From NCBI GenBank assembly GCA_052435735.1, contig JBQVNB010000002.1:229676-293675 (forward strand): a DNA stretch of 64,000 nucleotides, given 5' to 3'. Shown one piece after another: positions 42,693 through 50,614 of the stretch. Both the position numbers and the translations under genes were made by a program. The notes under the pieces were generated by a model that saw nothing but the letters and a program-made list of their open reading frames with translations, was not told where the DNA came from and searched no databases. Numbering within the stretch: position 1 is the stretch's first letter; the number at the start of each line of letters is the position of its first letter. The DNA comes from Aliihoeflea sp052435735. GTDB lineage: Bacteria > Pseudomonadota > Alphaproteobacteria > Rhizobiales > Rhizobiaceae.

Positions 42693-43973
42693 ATGAATTT
42701 CGATCTGATCGTCAAGGGCGGGACGCTGGCCGACGGCCGTATCGCCGATATTGGCATTCGCGGCGATCGTATCGCCGCGATCGCGCCGCAGCTTGGCACC
42801 GATGCGCGTGAATTGGTCGACGCGACCGGTGACCTCGTCGCACCGCCTTTCGTCGATCCGCATTTCCACATGGACGCGACTCTGTCCTACGGCACGCCGC
42901 GCATCAATGCGTCGGGAACGCTTCTCGAGGGCATCGGCCTTTGGGGCGAGCTGAAGCCGCTCTTGACGCATGAAGCGGTGAAGGAGAGGGCGCTCGCCTA
43001 TTGTGACTGGGCCGTCTCGATGGGCCTTCTGGCCATCCGCACCCATGTCGACACCTGCGACGACCGGCTGCTCGCGGTCGAGGCGCTATTGGACGTCAAG
43101 AGGACTGTGGGGCCTTACCTCGACTTGCAACTCGTCGCCTTCCCGCAGGACGGTTTCTATCGCGACCCGACCGCGCGCGAAAACACGATCCGCGCGCTTG
43201 ACATGGGCGTTGATGTGGTAGGCGGCATTCCCCACTTCGAACGCACGATGGCGGACGGCACCCGCTCGGTGACCGAACTGTGCGAAATCGCAGCCGAACG
43301 CGGTCTGCGGGTCGATATGCACTGCGACGAAACGGACGATCCGCTGTCGCGCCATGTCGAGCAACTGGCCTATGAGACGCAGCGTCTCGGTCTGCACGGC
43401 CGGGTGAATGGCTCGCACCTGACCTCGATGCACTCGATGGACAATTACTACGTCTCGAAGCTCCTTCCGCTGATGGCGGAGGCGGAGGTCTCGGCCGTGC
43501 CGAACCCCCTGATCAACATCGTCTTGCAAGGTCGCCACGACACCTATCCCAAGCGCCGTGGCATGACCCGCGTGCCCGAAATGCTGAAGGCCGGCATTCG
43601 CGTCGGTTTCGGCCAGGATTGCGTGCTCGACCCCTGGTATTCGCTCGGCACCGCCGACATGCTCGACGTCGCCTTCATGGGGCTGCACGTGGCGCAGATG
43701 ACGAGCCCGGCCGACATGCGCCGCTGTTTCGACATGGTGACGACGGAGAATGCCGCCATCATGGGGCTCGAAGGCTATGGGCTCGAGGTCGGGAACGTCG
43801 CAAGCCTCGTAGTGCTCGACGCCGGCGACCCGATCGAAGCGCTGCGCCTGCGGCCCGACCGGCTCTGCGTGGTGTCGAAGGGCAAGATCGTGTCGCGCAA
43901 GCAGCGCAACGATTCCCGCCTGACGATCGACGGACGGCCGCAGAGCGTGCGGCGCCGGCACAAACTGGGCTAG
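42693..43973 (+). CDS. Cytosine deaminase-like amidohydrolase, possible 5-methylcytosine deaminase
   Basis: A 426-residue CodA-type metal amidohydrolase. Metal ligands are in FVDPHFHMDATL and MHCDETDDPLSRHVE, with the histidine of NGSHLTSMHS and Asp in FGQDCVLDPWYSLG (D309). E. coli CodA has HDD there; the second Asp (D314, the residue that excludes 5-methylcytosine) is C310 here. Homologues lacking that Asp have been shown to deaminate 5-methylcytosine. The QGRHDTYPKRRG segment agrees with CodA. It follows engB with GGGAGAGG before ATG 42693. Cytosine or another pyrimidine/creatinine-like substrate remains possible. Confidence 0.85.
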   Translation: MNFDLIVKGGTLADGRIADIGIRGDRIAAIAPQLGTDARELVDATGDLVAPPFVDPHFHMDATLSYGTPRINASGTLLEGIGLWGELKPLLTHEAVKERALAYCDWAVSMGLLAIRTHVDTCDDRLLAVEALLDVKRTVGPYLDLQLVAFPQDGFYRDPTARENTIRALDMGVDVVGGIPHFERTMADGTRSVTELCEIAAERGLRVDMHCDETDDPLSRHVEQLAYETQRLGLHGRVNGSHLTSMHSMDNYYVSKLLPLMAEAEVSAVPNPLINIVLQGRHDTYPKRRGMTRVPEMLKAGIRVGFGQDCVLDPWYSLGTADMLDVAFMGLHVAQMTSPADMRRCFDMVTTENAAIMGLEGYGLEVGNVASLVVLDAGDPIEALRLRPDRLCVVSKGKIVSRKQRNDSRLTIDGRPQSVRRRHKLG

Positions 43974-43982
43974 GAGGCCAAA

Positions 43983-44246
43983 ATGCGATCCGCGGTTCTG
44001 GCGTTTCTTGCCTTGGCTCTCGCTGCCTGCACGACGATCACACCGGAGGAGCGGCGAGCGCTCGATGAGGAGGCGTGCCGCTCCTACGGCTTCCGCGCCG
44101 GAACCGATGCCTTCGCGGGGTGTTTGCAACGCATCGATCTCGACCGCCGCGCGGAAGCACGCGCCAGCCGCGCCGAGTTCGACCGCTGGTCGCGCACGTC
44201 CGCTGTCGTCTACCGCCCGGTTTTCGTGCCGGTGCGCCGCGACTGA
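43983..44246 (+). CDS. Small predicted lipoprotein
   Basis: 87 residues beginning with a short hydrophobic signal and a lipobox LAAC (cysteine 16), so likely lipid-anchored in the envelope. The rest is charged with two further cysteines (C32 in ACRSYGFRAG, C47 in AGCLQRID) that could form a disulfide. It is 9 bases after the deaminase gene and may be cotranscribed. I do not recognise a named family; similar small lipoproteins are common in Hyphomicrobiales. Confidence 0.75.
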   Translation: MRSAVLAFLALALAACTTITPEERRALDEEACRSYGFRAGTDAFAGCLQRIDLDRRAEARASRAEFDRWSRTSAVVYRPVFVPVRRD

Positions 44247-44253
44247 ACGCGGA

Positions 44254-45120
44254 TCACGGCCATTCGGCGAAGCTGGGCGCATGCAGCGCAGGGCGGTCGG
44301 TCCGCGCATCGATGACCGCGCGGCGATAGCGGCCCGGCGGGGTGCCCGTCATCTTGCGAAAAAAGCTCGAAAAATGCGCCGGGTCGGAAAAGCCGAGCGA
44401 GTGGCCGAGCTGCTGGATCGTCAGCGACGACCGCTCCAGCCGCAGCATCGCCTCGCGCGCCAGCCGCTCCGAGACCAGCGCCTTCGGTGATTTTCCAACC
44501 CCGTCGGTGCAGATCGCGTGCAGCCGGTCGGCCGAGACGCCGAGCGCGGTCGCATAGCGCGCCACCGGCCAGTGGTTGCGGAAATTCATCTCGACGAGCT
44601 GGCGGAACCTCTGCAGCAGGCTCATCCGCTCGCCGACCCCCGGCAGCGATTCCCGGCCGCCGGAAACGCGAAGCATCGAGACGAGAACGATGCGAAGAAG
44701 CGCCGACAGCAGCAGCGCCGACGCCTCTCGAGGCTGTTGCCGCTCCGCGATCACGGCGCTCAGGCATCGCTCGATCAAGCCCAGCGCTTCGGGATGACCG
44801 GCGAGCGAAAGCGTGAAGTCCCGATCGACCAGGTAGCGCAGGGCGACCGATTGCGCCTCGTCGCCGATCGCATCGACGAGCGTGTCGTCGCCGATCTGCG
44901 CCCGAAGCCCGGTCGCGCCCGCCTCGAGCCGCAATCGTCCCGGTTTCATGTCGCCCAGCCACAGCAATGCGGGCGCGGCGATGGCAAGCCTCTGGCCGCC
45001 AGCTTCCGCCTCGCCGCCGCCATCGGTCATGAGGACGAGCTGGCGTGCCACGCCGCCAGTCGCGCCGTTGAAGGACCAGAACCGCGCGTGCAGTCCGCAA
45101 TCGATTGTGGCGACATCCAT
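44254..45120 (-). CDS. AraC family transcriptional regulator
   Basis: A 288-residue regulator. The N-terminal part (about 1-175) is a poorly conserved sensing domain; the C-terminal AraC double helix-turn-helix has WPVARYATALGVSADRLHAI and IQQLGHSLGFSDPAHFSSFF, the latter being the family signature. It diverges from the aldehyde dehydrogenase gene, so it probably activates the aromatic-aldehyde/Liv operon. Its end nearly meets the small lipoprotein gene. The ligand is unknown. Confidence 0.9.
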   Translation of the reverse strand: MDVATIDCGLHARFWSFNGATGGVARQLVLMTDGGGEAEAGGQRLAIAAPALLWLGDMKPGRLRLEAGATGLRAQIGDDTLVDAIGDEAQSVALRYLVDRDFTLSLAGHPEALGLIERCLSAVIAERQQPREASALLLSALLRIVLVSMLRVSGGRESLPGVGERMSLLQRFRQLVEMNFRNHWPVARYATALGVSADRLHAICTDGVGKSPKALVSERLAREAMLRLERSSLTIQQLGHSLGFSDPAHFSSFFRKMTGTPPGRYRRAVIDARTDRPALHAPSFAEWP

Positions 45121-45149
45121 CTTTCAGTCCGTCTTGAAACCAGATTCTT

Positions 45150-45179
45150 ACAATAGATCACCAGTTTTGTTCATATCAA
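45150..45179 (-). promoter_or_regulatory. Candidate promoter of the AraC regulator gene
   Basis: On the minus strand TTGATA (45179 to 45174), an 18-base spacer and TATTGT (45155 to 45150), about 30 bases before the AraC start. No clear direct repeats for AraC binding were identified. Confidence 0.35.
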
Positions 45180-45280
45180 GTGTGGGTGCCTTGCGCTTCA
45201 ATCATTGGGTCGCTGGGAGAACGGAACTCCAAAGGAGCCGTGGCGGCTGAAGCGGAAAATGCGCTTCGCGGGAGGATGAA

Positions 45281-46729
45281 TTGGCAAAGGCAGCGCGGAT
45301 CGCGGCTCCCGTCGGGGAGGTCGTCGAAGCCCCCCATCTGGAGCGGGTCGGCCCGTTGACGGGGACAGTGGTCACGCGCGTACATGGGTCGAGCGTTGCG
45401 GAAGCTCGACATGCCGCCAACCGTGCCGCCGCAGCCTTCCCGAAATGGTCGCAGACCCCTCCATCCGAACGCCGCGCGATCTTGAACCGCGCCGCCGGTC
45501 TCCTGTTGGAGCGCACCGAACTGTTCGTCGCGAAGATCGCCAACGAGACTGGCGGCACGCGCGCCTGGAGCGAACTCAATTGCCGGCTCGGCGCGTCCAT
45601 TCTGCGCGAGGCGGCGGCGCTCACCACGCAATTGACCGGCGAAACGATCCCTGCCGACCGGCCCGGCTCCTTCGCCATGGCTGTGCGCCAGCCCTGCGGC
45701 GTGGTCCTGTCGCTGGCACCCTGGAACGCGCCGATCGTCTTGTCCGTTCGTTCGATCGCCATGCCGCTCGCCTGCGGAAATACGGTCGTGTTCAAGGCCT
45801 CGGAACTCTGCCCGGGCACGCATGCGATGGTGTGCGACATCTTCGCCGAAGCCGGGCTTCCCGAGGGCGCGATCGCCGTCGTTCACAATCAGGAAGACCA
45901 TGCCCAGGAAATCGTCGAAGCGCTGATCGCGCATCCGGCCGTGCGGCGCGTGAATTTCACCGGCTCGACGCGGTCCGGCCGCATCATCGCGGAGATTGCC
46001 GCACGCCACTTGACGCCCGCACTGCTGGAACTCGGCGGCAAGGCCCCGCTGATCGTACTCGACGACGCCGATCTCGACGAAGCCGCCCGGGCTGCCGCTT
46101 TCGGCGCCTTCTTCAACCAAGGCCAGATCTGCATGTCGACCGAGCGTCTGGTGGTGCAGGACAGCATTGCCGACGCCTTCCTCGAGCGCCTGTCCGCCGA
46201 AGTGAAGCGGTTGCGCCTTGGCGATCCGCGCGATGGCGCGAGCGAAATCGGTCCGATGATCAGCGAACAGGCGGCCGCGCGCGTCAAGGCGCTGATCGAC
46301 GACGCCATGCAGAAGGGTGCGCGGCTCGTCGTCGGGGGCGAACAGCGATCGGTTTGGCTCGACGCAACGATCCTCGATGGCGTGACGCCCAACATGCGTA
46401 TCTATTATGAGGAAAGCTTCGGCCCCGTCGCCTCGCTCATCCGCTTCACCGATATCGACGAGGCCGTCTCGATTGCGAACGATACCGAATACGGTCTGTC
46501 CGCCGCCGTTTTCGGCCGCGACGTCACGCGTGCGCTCATGGTGGCGCAGCGTCTCGAGACCGGCATCTGCCACATCAATTCGGCGACGATACATGACGAA
46601 CCGCAAATGCCGTTCGGCGGTGTCAAATCATCCGGCCACGGCCGTTTCGGCGGTCGGGCCGGCATCGACGAATTCACCGAATTGCGGTGGATCACCATTC
46701 AGAGCGGACGGCCGGACTATCCGATCTGA
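45281..46729 (+). CDS. Aldehyde dehydrogenase (vanillin/salicylaldehyde dehydrogenase type)
   Basis: A 482-residue NAD(P)-dependent aldehyde dehydrogenase. SLAPWNAPIVL with the catalytic Asn, FTGSTRSGR (cofactor), ELGGKAPLIVLDD (general-base Glu) and FFNQGQICMSTERL (nucleophilic Cys). The late motif INSATIHDEPQMPFGGVKSS is typical of aromatic aldehyde enzymes. TTG 45281 follows GGGAGGA closely; no in-frame ATG is placed better. It is divergent from the AraC regulator and is followed by the Liv importer. Confidence 0.88.
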   Translation: MAKAARIAAPVGEVVEAPHLERVGPLTGTVVTRVHGSSVAEARHAANRAAAAFPKWSQTPPSERRAILNRAAGLLLERTELFVAKIANETGGTRAWSELNCRLGASILREAAALTTQLTGETIPADRPGSFAMAVRQPCGVVLSLAPWNAPIVLSVRSIAMPLACGNTVVFKASELCPGTHAMVCDIFAEAGLPEGAIAVVHNQEDHAQEIVEALIAHPAVRRVNFTGSTRSGRIIAEIAARHLTPALLELGGKAPLIVLDDADLDEAARAAAFGAFFNQGQICMSTERLVVQDSIADAFLERLSAEVKRLRLGDPRDGASEIGPMISEQAAARVKALIDDAMQKGARLVVGGEQRSVWLDATILDGVTPNMRIYYEESFGPVASLIRFTDIDEAVSIANDTEYGLSAAVFGRDVTRALMVAQRLETGICHINSATIHDEPQMPFGGVKSSGHGRFGGRAGIDEFTELRWITIQSGRPDYPI

Positions 46730-46786
46730 AACCGAATTCCGGCAGGAGGATGCCGGGTCTTTGTCAACACTGGGAGGAAACAGGAC

Positions 46787-47983
46787 ATGATCAGACGCAC
46801 GTTCATCGCACTTGCAGCCAGCGCCGCGACGCTGGCGCTTGCCGGCCACGCGGCCGCGCAGGAAACCATCAAGATCGGCGCGAGCGCGCCGAAGACCGGC
46901 CCGCTCGCGGCCGGCGCGACCGTCAGTCACTGGCCGAACATCCAGCTTTGGGTGTCGGAAGTGAACGGACGCGGCGGTCTCCAGGTCGGCGACCAGCAGA
47001 TGCAGATCGAACTGGTCGAATATGACGACCGCACCTCGGCCGAGACCGCGGTCCAGAATATCCAGCGCCTGGCCACCGTCGACAATGTCGATTTCATCGT
47101 CACGCCCTATTCGACCGGCCTCAACGTCGCGACCGCCCCGATCATCGCGCGCTACGGCTATCCGCACATCACGACGAGCGCGATCACCGACGGCGTCGAG
47201 GAATTCGCCGGTCGCTGGCCGAATTCGTTCTGGATGCTCGGCACCTCGAAGGAACTGGCTGAGGGCACTGCCGCCGCATTGAAGAAACTGAAGGATGCCG
47301 GGGAAATCGGCAACAAGGTCGCGCTCGTCCACGTCGCCGACGCGTTCGGCCTCGAACTCGCAGGTGCCGGCAAGCCGGCGCTCGAAGCGGCAGGGTTCGA
47401 GATCGTCTACGAGGCATCCTATCCGCTCGGCACGCAGGACGTCGCCCCGATCGTCAGCCAGGCCAAGGCTGCCGCGCCGGACGCATTCGTCGGTTTCTCC
47501 TATCCGGGCGACACCTTCGCGCTCACCGAACAGGCGCAAATCCAGGACCTCGACGTCGGCGCCTTCTATGTCGGCGTCGGCGCGTCCTTCCCTGCCTATG
47601 CCGGCCGTTTCGGCGCAACGGCGAACGGCGTTCTGGGCGCAGGCGGCACCAACCCGGATGACGAGAAGATCAAGGAGTACCGCGCCAAGCACAAGGAAGT
47701 GACGGGCGCGGACGCCGATTACTGGGCGAGCGCCGTGACCTATTCGGGTCTCCAGGTCCTCGAGCAGGCGATCGAGGCCGCCGGCACCAAGGACCGCGAA
47801 GCCGTCGTCGAGGCCATCAAGGCCGGCACCTTCGATACGGTGATGGGCGAGGTGAAGTTCGAGAACAACGTCAACCGCAACCTCTGGACCGTCGGCCAAT
47901 GGAAGGACGGCGTCTTCTACGGCGTCGCCGCCAATGGCATCGACGGGGCGATCGAGCCGATCAAAAAAGACGGCTGGGAATAA
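46787..47983 (+). CDS. Branched-chain amino acid-type ABC transporter substrate-binding protein
   Basis: A 398-residue Peripla_BP_6 receptor. The signal peptide is at residues 1-25 (ALAASAATLALAGHAAAQ). Early family motif IKIGASAPKTGPLAAGA; then VDNVDFIVTPYSTGLNVATA and the late WASAVTYSGLQVLEQAIEAAG. Liv-type importers in this setting often carry aromatic acids rather than amino acids, and the flanking aromatic-type aldehyde dehydrogenases favour that here (inference). A 12-bp hairpin follows the gene. Confidence 0.9.
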   Translation: MIRRTFIALAASAATLALAGHAAAQETIKIGASAPKTGPLAAGATVSHWPNIQLWVSEVNGRGGLQVGDQQMQIELVEYDDRTSAETAVQNIQRLATVDNVDFIVTPYSTGLNVATAPIIARYGYPHITTSAITDGVEEFAGRWPNSFWMLGTSKELAEGTAAALKKLKDAGEIGNKVALVHVADAFGLELAGAGKPALEAAGFEIVYEASYPLGTQDVAPIVSQAKAAAPDAFVGFSYPGDTFALTEQAQIQDLDVGAFYVGVGASFPAYAGRFGATANGVLGAGGTNPDDEKIKEYRAKHKEVTGADADYWASAVTYSGLQVLEQAIEAAGTKDREAVVEAIKAGTFDTVMGEVKFENNVNRNLWTVGQWKDGVFYGVAANGIDGAIEPIKKDGWE

Positions 47984-47994
47984 GTCTTGAGAAC

Positions 47995-48023
47995 GCGCCA
48001 TCCCGGCGGTTCCGGGATGGCGC
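47995..48023 (+). other. Intercistronic hairpin after the Liv receptor gene
   Basis: A perfect 12-bp stem (47995-48006, 48012-48023) with a 5-base loop and no T-run. It lies between the receptor and the LivH permease, as in the AroM-linked importer, and probably favours receptor expression. Confidence 0.55.
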
Positions 48024-48063
48024 TTCCCGCCTTCGAGGCGATGCGAGTATGGTAGCTTAGAGA

Positions 48064-48930
48064 ATGCAGATCATCGTCACAGGCATATTGCTGGGCGGCA
48101 CCTACGCGCTGATCGCGCTGGGGCTGACACTGCAATACGGCGTCGCGCGTATCATGAACCTTGCCAATGGCGAGACCTTCGTTGCGGCCTGCTTCATCGC
48201 CTTCTGGCTGTTCACGGCCATGCAGATCAACCCACTTCTCGGGCTGCTCGTCATCGCGCCAGCCGCTTTCGCGATCAACTGGGCAATCTATTCGGTGCTT
48301 CTGAAGCCGCTGGTGGATCGGGCGAAGAACCGGGGCATGCTGGAGGTGGATTCGATCCTCGCCACGTTCGGCCTGCTCTTCCTCTTGCAGGGCCTGATGC
48401 TGCTTGCGTTCGGCGGCTCCTACTTCTCCTACACCTTCCTCGCCGAGCGCTTCATGATCCTCGGCAATCCGTTCGGCCTCAACCGCGTGGTCGCCTTCGG
48501 CGCGGCGGTCGCAATCGCCATCGGGCTCTACTTCTTCCTCTACCGGACGCGGCAGGGCACGGCCGTTCGCGCCGTCGCCGTCGATCCGAATTCGGCCAGG
48601 CTCGTCGCAATCGACGTCGCCAAGACCGCGGCCTTCGCCTTCGCGCTGGGCGGCGCACTGACGGCCTGCGGCGGGGCGCTTCTGTCGACCTTCTACACGT
48701 TCAACGCCTCGATGGGCGTCGTCTTCACCATGAAGGCGCTGATCATCGTCATCATGGGCGGCGTCGGCGACATTCGCGGCGCGGTGTTGGCGGCCCTCAT
48801 CCTCGGCATCACCGAGACGGCGGTCGCGAGCCTCATCGATCCCGGCCTCACCATCGCCGCGACCTACGCGCTCTTCATCATCGTCCTCCTCTTCCGCCCG
48901 CAAGGCATGTTCGGGAGGCAGACCACATGA
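48064..48930 (+). CDS. Branched-chain amino acid-type ABC permease (LivH family)
   Basis: A 288-residue membrane permease with eight hydrophobic segments. GILLGGTYALIALGLTLQYG opens the protein and VMNLANGE-like IMNLANGETFVAA follows, both LivH hallmarks. The coupling region is near IVIMGGVGDIRGAVLAALIL. It is the first of four coupled genes after the hairpin, with 4-base overlap to LivM. Confidence 0.9.
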   Translation: MQIIVTGILLGGTYALIALGLTLQYGVARIMNLANGETFVAACFIAFWLFTAMQINPLLGLLVIAPAAFAINWAIYSVLLKPLVDRAKNRGMLEVDSILATFGLLFLLQGLMLLAFGGSYFSYTFLAERFMILGNPFGLNRVVAFGAAVAIAIGLYFFLYRTRQGTAVRAVAVDPNSARLVAIDVAKTAAFAFALGGALTACGGALLSTFYTFNASMGVVFTMKALIIVIMGGVGDIRGAVLAALILGITETAVASLIDPGLTIAATYALFIIVLLFRPQGMFGRQTT

Positions 48931-49886
48931 CGCTCGACCAGTCGGAAATCCGCATTGGCCTTCTCGGTGCGATCGCTGTCGCCGCTCTCGCGACGCTGCC
49001 GCTTTTCAGCCAGGGCTACTACCTCTCGCTCGGCGTCAATCTGATGCTCTACGCCGCGCTTTGCACGGCCTGGACGCTCTTCTCCGGCCCGACGCACTAC
49101 ATCTCGCTCGCCACGGCCGCCTTCTTCGGCCTCGGCACCTATACGGTCGGCCTGTGGGTCGACCACGTGCCTTTCTTTGCCCTCGTGCTCGGTGGCGGAG
49201 TGGTCGCGGCCGTGCTGGCAGGGCTCGTCGGCCTCGCCACGCTCAGGCTCTCCGGCGTCTATTTCGTCATCTTCACGCTGGGCCTGGCCGAACTCGTGCG
49301 CCAGTTGGTCTCGTGGACGCAGACCAAGGTCTCGACGCGAATGGGCCTCTACGTCTTCACCGACTTCACTGAGATGCACATTTACTGGATGCTGCTGGCG
49401 CTGACGGTTGCCGTCTTCGTCGCCGGCTGGCTGATCGGCCGCTCGCGGCTCGGTTTCGCCATGAAGATCATCGGCAATGACGAGACGGTGGCGCGCCATG
49501 TCGGCATCGACACTGCGCGTGCCAAGATCATCCTCTTCATGATCTCCGGCGCGTTCATCGGCATTGCCGGTGCCATCTCCGCTCCGCGCTACGCGTATAT
49601 CGAGCCGCCATCGGCCTTCAATCCGATGATCTCGTTCCTCGTCGTCATCATGGCTCTGCTCGGTGGCACGAAGCGTCTATGGGGTCCGTTGGTGGGCGTC
49701 ATTCCCTTCACCATCCTGTTCGATCAGGTCTCCGCGCAATTCCCGAACCACACACCCATCGTCATGGGCCTCGCCTTCCTCGCCATCGTCTATCTCCTGC
49801 CCGACGGCGTGACCGGACGGCTGGAGCAGTTGCGCACAAGGATGAAGCGGTCGGAGAAGCCCGTCGGCGAGGAGAAGGTGGCATGA
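48927..49886 (+). CDS. Branched-chain amino acid-type ABC permease (LivM family)
   Basis: A 319-residue permease with about eight membrane segments. GVYFVIFTLGLAELVRQLV and the coupling stretch MKIIGNDETVARHVGIDTAR near residue 175 identify LivM. The ATGA overlap joins it to LivH upstream and LivG downstream. Together with LivH it forms the channel. Confidence 0.9.
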   Translation: MTLDQSEIRIGLLGAIAVAALATLPLFSQGYYLSLGVNLMLYAALCTAWTLFSGPTHYISLATAAFFGLGTYTVGLWVDHVPFFALVLGGGVVAAVLAGLVGLATLRLSGVYFVIFTLGLAELVRQLVSWTQTKVSTRMGLYVFTDFTEMHIYWMLLALTVAVFVAGWLIGRSRLGFAMKIIGNDETVARHVGIDTARAKIILFMISGAFIGIAGAISAPRYAYIEPPSAFNPMISFLVVIMALLGGTKRLWGPLVGVIPFTILFDQVSAQFPNHTPIVMGLAFLAIVYLLPDGVTGRLEQLRTRMKRSEKPVGEEKVA

Positions 49887-50614
49887 CTGCTATCCTCTCC
49901 GTCGACCGCGCGCAGAAGAAGTTCGGCGGTCTCGTCGCCGTCAACGACGTCTCCTTCGACGTCCGTGAAGGCGAGCTTCTTGGGCTGATCGGCCCGAATG
50001 GCTCCGGCAAGACGACGATGCTCAATTTGATTTCCGGCGCGCTGCGCCCGAGTGCCGGCGAAATCCGGTTGAAGGGCGAGCGCATCTCCGGCCACGCCGC
50101 GCACCACATCGCCCGGCAGGGCGTCGCGCGCACCTTCCAGCTCGTGCGCATCCTGCCGTCGATGACGGCGGAGGAAAACGTCATGGCGGGGGCCGTCTTC
50201 GCGCGCAACCGGCTGTGGGGCGCGGATGCCAATGCTCTCGCCCGCAAGCTTCTCGCCCGCGTCGGGCTCGAGGGCAGGGCGGACATGCCGGTCGCGTCGA
50301 TGACCTATATCGACCAGAAGCGCATCGAACTGGCGCGTGCGCTGGCGTCCGATCCGCGCGTGCTGCTGTTGGACGAATGGCTGGCCGGCCTCAATCCGAC
50401 GGAGCTTCAGATCGGCATCGCCCTCATCGACGATCTGCGCCGCGAAGGCCGCACCATCATCATGGTCGAGCACGTGATGGACGCGATCCGCACGCTCTGC
50501 GACCGCTGCGTCGTCATGAACACCGGCACAAAGATCGCCGAGGGCGACGTTGCGAAGGTTCTGTCCGAGCCGGAAGTCGTACGCGCATATCTCGGGGACG
50601 ACGACGATGCTTGA
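49883..50614 (+). CDS. Branched-chain amino acid-type ABC ATPase (LivG family), degenerate signature
   Basis: A 243-residue ATPase: Walker A GPNGSGKTTM, Q-loop RTFQLVRILP, Walker B VLLLDEWLAGLN, H-loop IMVEHVMDAI. The ABC signature, normally LAYGQ/LSGGQ, reads MTYIDQKRIELARAL, so the glycine is missing, and Trp replaces the usual Pro after the Walker B Glu. A subset of Liv ATPases shows similar changes, so it may still be active with LivF in a heterodimer. ATG 49883 overlaps LivM. Confidence 0.88.
   Translation: MTAILSVDRAQKKFGGLVAVNDVSFDVREGELLGLIGPNGSGKTTMLNLISGALRPSAGEIRLKGERISGHAAHHIARQGVARTFQLVRILPSMTAEENVMAGAVFARNRLWGADANALARKLLARVGLEGRADMPVASMTYIDQKRIELARALASDPRVLLLDEWLAGLNPTELQIGIALIDDLRREGRTIIMVEHVMDAIRTLCDRCVVMNTGTKIAEGDVAKVLSEPEVVRAYLGDDDDA

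Noticed and set aside
49883..50614. LivG with missing signature glycine as a dead ATPase
   Set aside because: A recognised subset of Liv ATPases has similar changes in the signature; Walker A, Walker B Glu and H-loop are intact, so inactivity is not supported.
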